Source: Mucilaginibacter sp. OK098
Lineage (GTDB): Bacteria; Bacteroidota; Bacteroidia; Sphingobacteriales; Sphingobacteriaceae
Direction of reading: 5' to 3'
Length of the DNA: 64,000 nucleotides
Assembly: GCF_900142915.1 (NCBI RefSeq)
Contig: NZ_FRCM01000002.1
Location: 124,001 to 188,000, forward strand
The notes beneath the pieces were generated by a model. The model had not been told where the DNA came from. It did no database searches and saw only the letters and a program-made list of their open reading frames with translations. Positions 37,396 through 44,445 of this stretch are shown one piece after another; the first letter of the stretch is position 1; each line of letters starts with the position of its first letter. Position numbers and translations under genes: made by a program.

Positions 37396-37491
37396 AATGA
37401 CAATTGAAAATTTACCGATAGCATTGGTTATGGCTTTATATAAGGCACAGATAAAGCTCTTTTTAAGATAATAACAGCCGGAAGATTTTAG
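37396..37491 (+). pseudogene. Decayed remnant of the 3' end of the 32388 outer-membrane gene
   Basis: In one plus frame this stretch reads IGYGFI*GTDKALFKIITAGRF*, against IGYGFTKGTDKAIFKIIIGRRF* at the end of the gene at 32388. Over the last 75 bases (37417-37491) 57 positions are identical to 33093-33167. The remnant has in-frame stops at 37405 and 37441, and no coding sequence upstream. It shows that a paralogous or duplicated gene was once here. The rest of the 917-bp gap between the M57 and VIT1 genes (36894-37810) holds AT-rich sequence and the repeat at 37593. Confidence 0.8.
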
Positions 37492-37592
37492 AAACAAATG
37501 TATTTAGAACGCTGATTTTCAATACCAGTCATTCCCCAAAGCAGATGTATTAAAATAAATCATTTTTCTTATGGCCCGCTAAGCAAATTTGC

Positions 37593-37751
37593 AGGAGGCT
37601 CCGATGGAGCCTTGCTAGCTTAGCAAAATGGCTATAAACAGGCTGCTCCTCCGAAGCTCTTAAATGGTTTAACATTTGTTTTTCACTCCGGAGGAGTATC
37701 CTGTTTATAGAAAATCGCAATATTCCTGTTTGGGCTCTATAGGAGCCTCCT
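37593..37751. repeat. Nested inverted-repeat element, about 75-nt arms
   Basis: The outer ends AGGAGGCTCC (37593) and GGAGCCTCCT (ends 37751) are exact inverted copies, and the inner arms CTATAAACAGG...CTCCTCCGAAGCT (37632-37658) and its inverted partner (37685-37710) match at most positions. Each outer end is also a small hairpin (GGCTCCGATGGAGCC). No protein is supported: the minus-strand open frame through it is only repeat sequence. It lies before the 3' end of the VIT1 gene and may act as its terminator. Confidence 0.75.
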
Positions 37752-37810
37752 TTTAATGCGTTTGCCTTGAGTCGTTCCCTCTTAGTCAATATGAAAAGGC
37801 AAACTAATTA

Positions 37811-38500
37811 CTATTTGATGTTTATTAATTTTGATATTCCAAAAGCTGCACCAGCAGCCAGGGCCCCTATAAAAACAACTTTTAAGGCACCGACCAGTGC
37901 CGGCTGTCCTGTAAATTTGCTTTTAAAATAGCCAAAAACAAAAAGGCAAATTAAGGTTACAGCGCACGAGTAATAAAGCGCCACCTGTGAGTTGCTAACA
38001 ATAAAGTATGGCGATAAAGGGATTATACCGCCTACTATATACGAAACACCAATTGTAATAGCGCTTTTTGTGGCCCGGTTTGGATGAGGTTTTTCTAAGC
38101 CTAGCTCATAACGCATCATAAAATCAACCCATTTATCTTCATCTTTCGCCATTTCATCAGCAATTTGCTGTTGCAGGGATGCTGATAGCCCAAAGCCGGC
38201 AAAAACTTCTTTAACTTCTGCTTTTTCCTGCTCAGGCACACGCTTTACCTCTTCATATTCGCGTTGCAGTTCAGAGTTATAATGATCTAACTCGGTTCTG
38301 CCGGCTAAAAACCCACCAAGCCCCATAGCAATTGATCCGGCAACTATTTCAGCAATGCCTGCCGTTACAACAAGGGTTGACGAGCTTACGGCGCCGCTTA
38401 ATCCGGCGGCCAATGCAAAAGGAACTGTTAACCCGTCAGACATCCCTATAACAATGTCTCTTATCGTTTCTGAGCTGTTTACATGGTGTTCATGATGCAT
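37811..38500 (-). CDS. VIT1/CCC1 family iron/manganese transporter
   Basis: 229-residue inner-membrane protein with about five membrane helices, beginning MHHEHHVNSSETIRDIVIGM and the family signature SDGLTVPFALAAGLSGA, GSIAMGLGGFLAGRTELDHY, a charged cytoplasmic region rich in Glu/Lys (about 78-130) that binds metal in plant VIT1, and C-terminal helices ending GISKLI. Expected to move Fe(II) or Mn(II) out of the cytoplasm. It follows the DUF3570 operon on the same strand with a 55-bp gap, so may be its last gene. Confidence 0.92.
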   Translation of the reverse strand: MHHEHHVNSSETIRDIVIGMSDGLTVPFALAAGLSGAVSSSTLVVTAGIAEIVAGSIAMGLGGFLAGRTELDHYNSELQREYEEVKRVPEQEKAEVKEVFAGFGLSASLQQQIADEMAKDEDKWVDFMMRYELGLEKPHPNRATKSAITIGVSYIVGGIIPLSPYFIVSNSQVALYYSCAVTLICLFVFGYFKSKFTGQPALVGALKVVFIGALAAGAAFGISKLINIK

Positions 38501-38555
38501 AAATTAAACTGTTTTAATATCAATACTTAAACCTGCATTTTATTATACTGTATTA

Positions 38556-39776
38556 TTACTTAAACTTTAAAGCCAGTGTTAAAATATCTGAATTTAACCC
38601 GGTTGAGCGCATATAATGCCCGTACCTTAACTCAAGCGTATTTAAGTGCTGCCAGCCAAATACCCCATTAGGCGGAGAAAGGCGGAAATTAGCTCCTATA
38701 AAATTACTGTGCAAAGTTGACAAATCATAGTCGCTGGTATAATAAACATCAGTGGGGCTATGCTGCCCGTAAGGGGTAAAATAACGGGTGCCAACCTGGC
38801 TGTTATACCTGTAAAAAGGGCTTACAGACATAAATGATGAAAACTTTACAGGCACTTCAATCTCAGCTGTATGCGCCCTGATGCCCCAGTTATCCATATA
38901 ATACCTGTAGAAAGTACGGACAATAAAATGATCATCAATAAAATAATTGAAACGCACGGCAATGGGCAATTTATACCGCCCGTCGGGCAGGTTCTCAACT
39001 CTTTCTGAGCCATCTGTAAAATAGTCACGTTGATATTTAGTAGCCAGCAGCCCTTTTTGGTAAGAAGGTTCTATAACAAACAATGCCTGCAGCCGTGTAG
39101 TTAATACTTGCGATAGTGAGAACGAGGTACTAAATGAGTTTCTCGGTTTGGTAGGTACAGGAGTTCTGTCATCACGATTTGAGCCTGAACCATAACCCGG
39201 CGGTCGCAGTTCAACAGGTAATATTACTTTCCAGGTATCTAAAAAGGCCTGCAGCTTAAAATCAAACTGCGTGTTTTTATCTTTCGAAACCCTGGTCAAA
39301 TTAAATCCCAACCCCTTCGACTGATAATCAAACTCATGCGAAATTGATGCTGTAAAGCCAAAAGCATTCCCCGTTTTTTCATTCGAATTTGTCCAGTTTA
39401 ATGATGGATAGATCCTTGTATCCTGCCTTGAAGCAGATGAGATACTGTATGGATCGATCTTATCAGACGAAGCAGAAGTATAATGATCAATCCCTAATTC
39501 AAATGTATACGTGTTTTTATGCCCGTTACCGGTAAGCTTTGAAAGCTGTATATCCAGCGTATTGGCAAAATCGGTTAGGTTTTCGGTGCCAATACCACCT
39601 GTAACGGCAGAGTTATTGCCGTTTTGATGATAATAAGACGATACAAAATTCACTTCATCAACCTTCAATTTGCGTGCCTCGTAATTGGTGCTATCCTTAA
39701 CAGGTTGTTTTATTTGGGCGTGCGACGACAGGATGCCAAGGTAAAGGGCCAGTACGCCCAGGTATATTTTTCTCAT
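38556..39776 (-). CDS. DUF3570 outer-membrane beta-barrel protein
   Basis: 406 residues with a signal peptide ending SHAQ. It consists of many amphipathic strands, with early YEARKLKVDEVNFVSSYYHQ and NSAVTGGIGTENLTD, mid-protein TFELGIDHYTSASSDKIDPY and a C-terminal LNTLELRYGHYMRST ... ILTLALKFK. This is the DUF3570 pattern. The family is a predicted outer-membrane porin of unknown function, often encoded with DUF4266 and ApbE. It follows the DUF4266 gene by 19 bp, fifth gene of the Rieske-thioredoxin-ApbE-DUF4266-DUF3570 operon. Confidence 0.9.
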   Translation of the reverse strand: MRKIYLGVLALYLGILSSHAQIKQPVKDSTNYEARKLKVDEVNFVSSYYHQNGNNSAVTGGIGTENLTDFANTLDIQLSKLTGNGHKNTYTFELGIDHYTSASSDKIDPYSISSASRQDTRIYPSLNWTNSNEKTGNAFGFTASISHEFDYQSKGLGFNLTRVSKDKNTQFDFKLQAFLDTWKVILPVELRPPGYGSGSNRDDRTPVPTKPRNSFSTSFSLSQVLTTRLQALFVIEPSYQKGLLATKYQRDYFTDGSERVENLPDGRYKLPIAVRFNYFIDDHFIVRTFYRYYMDNWGIRAHTAEIEVPVKFSSFMSVSPFYRYNSQVGTRYFTPYGQHSPTDVYYTSDYDLSTLHSNFIGANFRLSPPNGVFGWQHLNTLELRYGHYMRSTGLNSDILTLALKFK

Positions 39777-39795
39777 TTACAGCAAGTCTTTAATA

Positions 39796-40017
39796 TTAAT
39801 TACAACCGCAGCCACCGCCGCTTTTACCACCATTGGCTCCTGAACCACCTTCGCGGTATAATTGAAAGCTTTGCTCAAATTTTTGCGATTTACGTGCAGA
39901 AAGCTCCATTTCCGAATCGTTTATCTGGTTTTTCTGGTAAGCTTTTACTGAACTGCACGATGACATGCTGCATGCAATAATTGCAATTGACAATATTAAA
40001 AGGGGTATTTTTCGCAT
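39796..40017 (-). CDS. DUF4266 small lipoprotein with Gly/Cys-rich tail
   Basis: 73 residues. N-terminal lipoprotein signal MRKIPLLILSIAIIAC with Cys16 (alternative Cys21), then VKAYQKNQINDSEMELSARK and a C-terminal glycine-rich tail ending SGGGCGCN. The tail with two nearby cysteines in a Gly run is the family signature; its role is unknown. The Cys-Gly-Cys pair could bind metal, form a thioether or disulfide, or carry a modification placed by the neighbouring ApbE. It lies 4 bp after the ApbE gene and 19 bp before DUF3570. Short but supported by operon conservation. Confidence 0.85.
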   Translation of the reverse strand: MRKIPLLILSIAIIACSMSSCSSVKAYQKNQINDSEMELSARKSQKFEQSFQLYREGGSGANGGKSGGGCGCN

Positions 40018-40021
40018 CGGA

Positions 40022-40990
40022 TTAATTTTTAATATTTATATTATTTGAACAGTGAATTTTATTGTTGTCGTCAACTATAATACAGGCTATCTGTTTTAGT
40101 TGGTTGATAAGATCAAGCCCGACCTTCACCCCCATTACCATAACCGGGGTGGCCATAGCGTCGGCCAGTTCGGCGCTTGGGCTTATAATGCTCACGCTTT
40201 TTATCCCGGTAACAGGCAGGCCAGTTTTTGGATCGATGGTGTGTGAATATTTTTTACCGTTTATTACCACAAATTTTTCATAATTGCCTGATGTAGCAAT
40301 TGCATTATTACTGATATTAAGCGTGCTGAAAGGCCTCATGCTTTGATCAGGATCGGCAATGGCAATTGTCCAGGGCTTGCCGTTTGGCTGGGTACCCCAG
40401 GTAATTAAATCACCCGCCGCATTCACTATCCCGCTTTTAACACCTAGTTCCTGTAAAAGATGTTTGGCCTTATCCGCCGCATAACCTTTACCAATACCGC
40501 CAAAACCAATCCGCATCCCCTCCTCTTTTAAAAATATAGTGCAGTTGGCTTCATCAAGTATTACGTTGTTATAATTGATAAGCCTCACCGAGTAATGCGC
40601 AACTTCCGGATCGGGCAGCGAGGTCATGTTCAGATCAAAATTCCATAAGCTTTTATCAATTGAGCCATAGCTGATATCAAACGCTCCCTGGGTTAAACCT
40701 GATATTTTTAATGAACGCTCAACCAGGTCAAAAACTTCCTGATCAACCTTTACAGGCTTTATGCCAGCATTGCGGTTTATTTCGTTGGTTTGGCTGTCAT
40801 CGCTAAAAGTCGTCAGCAGTTTTTCTATCCTGCTTATTTCGGCTACGGCAGCATCTATATGCCTATTTGCCAGGTACTCGTCATCGCCAACTAAACTTAT
40901 TTCAAAACGGTTGCCCATTAAGCGCAATACACGCTTATGAACAGTAGTAATGCCTAACATTGTATCAGTTTGCGGCGTTTGTAATTTCAT
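40022..40990 (-). CDS. apbE: FAD:protein FMN transferase (ApbE)
   Basis: Attaches FMN through a phosphoester bond to Thr or Ser of target flavoproteins. 322 residues with family motifs GGIGKGYAADKA, NAAGDLITWG, SHTIDPKTGLPV and the metal-site ELADAMATPVMVMG. Two starts are possible: ATG 40990, which overlaps the thioredoxin gene by 26 bp, and ATG 40960, 4 bp after its stop; the longer one is given. Neither has a signal peptide, whereas ApbE proteins are usually exported, so it may act in the cytoplasm or on its targets before export. No NqrB, NqrC or RnfG-type substrate is seen nearby. Confidence 0.92.
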   Translation of the reverse strand: MKLQTPQTDTMLGITTVHKRVLRLMGNRFEISLVGDDEYLANRHIDAAVAEISRIEKLLTTFSDDSQTNEINRNAGIKPVKVDQEVFDLVERSLKISGLTQGAFDISYGSIDKSLWNFDLNMTSLPDPEVAHYSVRLINYNNVILDEANCTIFLKEEGMRIGFGGIGKGYAADKAKHLLQELGVKSGIVNAAGDLITWGTQPNGKPWTIAIADPDQSMRPFSTLNISNNAIATSGNYEKFVVINGKKYSHTIDPKTGLPVTGIKSVSIISPSAELADAMATPVMVMGVKVGLDLINQLKQIACIIVDDNNKIHCSNNINIKN

Positions 40991-41402
40991 TTATCTGTGC
41001 AACAAATTTCTCGGGCGATTCATTTGGGAAACCATCCCAGTATTTTAACACCTTACCATGTTCGTCAATCAATAATGTATAAGGAAATTTGCCATCCGGG
41101 TTATATTTATCAGCCAGTTGTTCATTAAGTTTGGTTTGCTCCTTGCTCAAAAGATTTTTCTTTTGACGGGGAAAATCGGCCCTAACCAATACCAAATGGT
41201 CTGATGCAAAGTTTTCAAATGTTGCAGTTTCAAGTATTTCCTTACGCTCCCTTATACAGGGGCCGCACCAATCTGATCCCGAAAAGTTCACCAGGATGTA
41301 TTTATGTGTTTTGGCTGCCTCTGCTGTTGCATCATTAAAATTGCCTAACCAGGTAACTGACGAAAACAAACCGGTTATAAAAAGTATGAACAATAGTTTC
41401 AT
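40965..41402 (-). CDS. Exported thioredoxin-like protein (WCGPC)
   Basis: 145 residues. ATG at 41402 is preferred because it gives a signal peptide (1-19); an ATG at 41417 would begin one base before the end of the upstream gene. The thioredoxin fold has active-site Cys46-Cys49 in DWCGPC, then VRADFPRQKKNL, and cis-Pro in GKFPYTLLIDEHGKVL. Probably a periplasmic disulfide reductase or isomerase that keeps cysteines of neighbouring proteins reduced, for instance the DUF4266 tail. It is 15 bp after the Rieske gene and overlaps the ApbE start. Confidence 0.9.
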   Translation of the reverse strand: MKLLFILFITGLFSSVTWLGNFNDATAEAAKTHKYILVNFSGSDWCGPCIRERKEILETATFENFASDHLVLVRADFPRQKKNLLSKEQTKLNEQLADKYNPDGKFPYTLLIDEHGKVLKYWDGFPNESPEKFVAQINEITNAAN

Positions 41403-41417
41403 GGTACAAATTATCAT

Positions 41418-41849
41418 TTATGAATACACCCTTAACGAGTTGTTAGTTAATGTGGTATGATAAACTGTAAGGTTGCGGCTTGCTGGCGAATTTTTAACCA
41501 CACCTGCTTCAGTAAATGCCGAGCCATGATTATTACAGTAAAATTGCTGGCTTGATCCCTGATATGTTAATGGATAACTTTCATGCGTGCATGATTGCTG
41601 AACAGCTATATAAGCGCCGGCGGTTGTTTTGGCTACTATTACACCGCTTGTTGCCATGTATCCACCATCAGTAAGCAAAGCGGCATTTGCTGTAGCGGTA
41701 AGATCAAGCGTAAAATCAACACCGGTAGGGCCGCTTACTGAATTGCCTGACGAAGAACCATCCGAACTTTTTGAGCACGCCAGGCAGTTCATCACCGTAA
41801 ATGCCGCGGCACTTACCCCAATTGCCGAAAGAAATTCTTTTCTATCCAT
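41418..41849 (-). CDS. Rieske [2Fe-2S] lipoprotein
   Basis: 143 residues. N-terminal MDRKEFLSAIGVSAAAFTV resembles a modified twin-arginine signal, and LAC at Cys25 is a likely lipobox. The cluster site has the two standard pairs: Cys87-x-His89 (SCTHE) and Cys105-xx-His108 (YCNNHGS). Expected to be an electron carrier facing the periplasm. No cytochrome b6/bc partner or oxygenase is adjacent. It is first in the five-gene redox operon, so its promoter lies in the 409-bp region upstream. Confidence 0.9.
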   Translation of the reverse strand: MDRKEFLSAIGVSAAAFTVMNCLACSKSSDGSSSGNSVSGPTGVDFTLDLTATANAALLTDGGYMATSGVIVAKTTAGAYIAVQQSCTHESYPLTYQGSSQQFYCNNHGSAFTEAGVVKNSPASRNLTVYHTTLTNNSLRVYS

Positions 41850-42258
41850 TTTACTTTATTAATTATAATAGCTCTTTAACCTTATCAAATATATTTTAAC
41901 CTGTTATTTACAAAGTATAAGTATGGATGAAAGCCGGATTTGTATCGATAAGCCGGATCTGGCATAAATCTTTAAGTATTGCAAGCTATTAGTTGCAATA
42001 GTAAAGCCCAAATCTGTAGTTGAAATGAAATTGTGTTGGTTTAACACTTTTTAACCTTTTAAACTGTTAAATTCCTTTACTAAGAAACCAACACCAGGCA
42101 GGAGAAGCGCCGGATAACTTTATAAAAGATTATAAATCCCGGTTTAACGGGAAAACAAACTCATTTTAAGATGTTGTGTGATGTGTGATGGAATAAAACC
42201 CGGACAATATCATTAAGCCAATGAATCATCTTCTCTCCTTATGCGCAGGAGCAGGCCA
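41850..42258. other. 409-bp intergenic region upstream of the Rieske operon
   Basis: Holds the promoter of the Rieske operon and the 3' region of the Crp/Fnr gene. An 8-bp inverted repeat TATTGCAA (41977-41984) / TTGCAATA (41993-42000) about 130 bp upstream of the Rieske start is a possible operator. No protein frame or clear terminator was seen. Confidence 0.5.
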
Positions 42259-42966
42259 TTACCTGTAATTTGATTTTTTTATCAGCCGCTTAATATCCTT
42301 GATCAGGATCTTCCGGCCATCTGATTCCAGGATCCCCTCCGCTTTAAACTCTTTCAACAAGCGGATCACATTTTCCTGTGCAATTCCCGCCATACCGGCA
42401 AGGTCCATTCTGGAGACATTTAATATGATGTCTTTTTCACCTGATTCCTCGTCTTTATATTTTTCCCGGAGTACGATTAAAGCTATAGCGAGCCGTTCGG
42501 GCGCGGTACGTTGGGCAATTACAGAAATTGTATTGGCCAATACCGTAAATTCATGGCTTAAAGCTTTTAAGAGCCGTTGGGTAAAAACTGGTGAGCGGTG
42601 TAAAATGCTTATAAAATCTTCTTTGGGTATAAAACTTATTAAGCTGTCCTCTATGGCTGCTGCTGAGTCAGGGTATCGCTCTTCTGATAAAACCGCGTGG
42701 TAACCGATCAGTTCTCCGTGGTTAGCCACGTAAATAATCTGCTCTTTTGCAAGGTTGTCAACCTTGTATTTTTTTACTTTACCGCTTCTTATCAAAAAAA
42801 TACCAGCAGGAACAGAACCTTCCCTGAAAATAACATCGCCCTTCAAATATTTCTGGTCGCTTTGATTGGCAACCAGTTCCGCATATTCTTCCTCCGAAAG
42901 CGTATTAAGTATTGATTGCGTGGTAAAATTCCACCTGTCGATTGGAAAAATTCCTGACAAACTCAT
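42259..42966 (-). CDS. Crp/Fnr-family transcriptional regulator
   Basis: 235 residues with an N-terminal cyclic-nucleotide-binding beta-roll (about 30-120: GDVIFREGSVPAGIFLIRSG) and a C-terminal HTH_Crp helix-turn-helix with VSRMDLAGMAGIAQENVIRLLKEFKAEGI. There is no cysteine cluster of the FNR type, so it is not an iron-sulfur sensor by this route. The Arg used by Crp for cAMP phosphate binding is not clearly seen, so the ligand is uncertain. Divergent from the methyltransferase genes with an FNR-like palindrome at 42992 between them, which suggests autoregulation and control of the neighbour operon. Confidence 0.92.
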   Translation of the reverse strand: MSLSGIFPIDRWNFTTQSILNTLSEEEYAELVANQSDQKYLKGDVIFREGSVPAGIFLIRSGKVKKYKVDNLAKEQIIYVANHGELIGYHAVLSEERYPDSAAAIEDSLISFIPKEDFISILHRSPVFTQRLLKALSHEFTVLANTISVIAQRTAPERLAIALIVLREKYKDEESGEKDIILNVSRMDLAGMAGIAQENVIRLLKEFKAEGILESDGRKILIKDIKRLIKKSNYR

Positions 42967-42991
42967 GCTGTAAAGCTACGCATTTAAAAAA

Positions 42992-43005
42992 CTGATAAAT
43001 ATCAG
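42992..43005. promoter_or_regulatory. FNR-like operator CTGATAAATATCAG
   Basis: Half-sites CTGAT and ATCAG are separated by 4 bp, matching the FNR-box geometry TTGAT-N4-ATCAA. Outermost bases are C/G rather than T/A. It sits in the 97-bp gap between the Crp/Fnr gene (minus) and the first methyltransferase gene (plus). Confidence 0.6.
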
Positions 43006-43063
43006 CTTCTGCGTTGATTTCTTACGGCAAATCAGCCTTCTGCCTTATATAAATTTGCAGGTC

Positions 43064-43726
43064 ATGAAGGTTTATCCATTTTCTTATTTTCCGCCTCCTC
43101 CGGGCGACCAGCAGGAAGGCGCTGTTATAAAACTAAAAAAAGATAATTTAAACCCGTCCCTGTTTGTAAATGATGCCGCATTTGACTGGATGTACCCTGA
43201 GCATTTTCAACTGCTGTCACTCAAACACTGGACACCCTTAGCTATTGCCCTTAAAGCGGCAGAGTTTTTAATGGAGCCGGGCGCGCGGGTGCTTGATATC
43301 GGCAGCGGTATTGGTAAATTTTGCCTCGCCGGGGCGTATCATTTTCCGGAAACATATTTCTACGGGGTTGAACAAAGGCTTGATCTGATTCACCTGGCCC
43401 AGGATGCAAAAGCGTACACGCAATTAACCAACGCAAATTTTATTCACGCTAACGTAACACAGGTTAATTTTAAGGAATTTGATCATTTCTATTTTTATAA
43501 CTCCTTTTATGAGAATATTGATGGGGTAAACCAGATTGACGACACCATTGAATTATCTGCAAACCTTTATACCTATTATACGCAATATCTCTTTACAGCC
43601 CTTAATGAAAAGCCTCCGGGAACCCGCCTGGTTACTTATCACAGTTTAGAACAGGAGATCCCGCCTGATTACAGGCTGGCAGATGCTTCATGTAATACCT
43701 TACTTAAAATGTGGATTAAAGTATAA
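43064..43726 (+). CDS. Class I SAM-dependent methyltransferase, paralogue 1
   Basis: 220 residues. Motif I RVLDIGSGIGKFCLAG, an acidic second strand ending YGVEQRLDL, then DHFYFYNSFYENI in the place of motif IV and a C-terminal LLKMWIKV. The glycine-rich loop and the GVEQ segment resemble DOT1-like or Rossmann methyltransferases of unknown substrate; the FYFYNSFYEN stretch is unusual. The ATG at 43064 is used; an in-frame TTG at 43055 is weaker. It is 4 bp before the second paralogue. Substrate unknown. Confidence 0.85.
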   Translation: MKVYPFSYFPPPPGDQQEGAVIKLKKDNLNPSLFVNDAAFDWMYPEHFQLLSLKHWTPLAIALKAAEFLMEPGARVLDIGSGIGKFCLAGAYHFPETYFYGVEQRLDLIHLAQDAKAYTQLTNANFIHANVTQVNFKEFDHFYFYNSFYENIDGVNQIDDTIELSANLYTYYTQYLFTALNEKPPGTRLVTYHSLEQEIPPDYRLADASCNTLLKMWIKV

Positions 43727-43730
43727 CCAA

Positions 43731-44390
43731 ATGGAAATATTCAGGCTTTTATATACCTCATTTAAAAATTTTAATACGCTTAGAAAAAATAGAAAAATGC
43801 TTAATGAGATTTTAAACCCCTCTCTTTTCCGCCATGATACCGCTTTTGATGACCTGTACCCCAAGCATATTCGTGACTTATCTCCTATGCACTGGACGCC
43901 CGTTGATATTGCCAAAAAAGCTGCTGCTTTTCTGGCCTTGCCTAACGCCAGGGTGCTTGACATTGGGAGCGGCGTAGGCAAGTTTTGCATCACTGCGGGA
44001 TTTTTTCATCCGGAAACTACATTTTATGGAATAGAGCAGCGGAGCGAGTTATTCACTTTTGCAGAAATAGCCAGGGAAGAAGTTGACTTGCCAAATGTAA
44101 ATTTTATTCATGGGAACCTGACAGAACTGGACTTTGATAATTACGATCATTTTTATTTCTATAACTCCTTTTATGAAAACATTGAGCCTGATAGCCGTAT
44201 AGATTACGCGGTAAGAACTTCTTTTGAATTATATGAATTGTATAGTCGCTTTGTTTACAAAATGCTGGATGAAAAACCTCCGGAAACAAGGCTGGTAACC
44301 TTTCATGCTTCGTACACACAGGTTCCTCCCGCTTATCGGGTGGTTAATAATTCCTATAGCAAGGTATTGAAAATGTGGATAAAAGAATGA
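43731..44390 (+). CDS. Class I SAM-dependent methyltransferase, paralogue 2
   Basis: 219 residues, aligned nearly end to end with the preceding gene at roughly half identity by eye (shared NPSLF, HWTP, VLDIGSGxGKFC, DHFYFYNSFYENI, RLVT, KMWIK). The chosen ATG is 4 bp after the previous stop; upstream starts would overlap that gene. It has lost a proline-rich N-terminus of about 17 residues present in paralogue 1 and has a different basic N-terminus. A tandem duplication that has diverged, with both active-site motifs kept. 55 bp upstream of the SulP gene. Confidence 0.85.
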   Translation: MEIFRLLYTSFKNFNTLRKNRKMLNEILNPSLFRHDTAFDDLYPKHIRDLSPMHWTPVDIAKKAAAFLALPNARVLDIGSGVGKFCITAGFFHPETTFYGIEQRSELFTFAEIAREEVDLPNVNFIHGNLTELDFDNYDHFYFYNSFYENIEPDSRIDYAVRTSFELYELYSRFVYKMLDEKPPETRLVTFHASYTQVPPAYRVVNNSYSKVLKMWIKE

Positions 44391-44445
44391 GGCGGGGTGG
44401 TTTCATGCCCTGCTATAGGCATTATCATCTGTTAAAAAATAAATC

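Noticed and set aside
37550..37789. Minus-strand 79-codon open frame
   Set aside because: It is made of the nested inverted repeat at 37593-37751; no conserved protein features.
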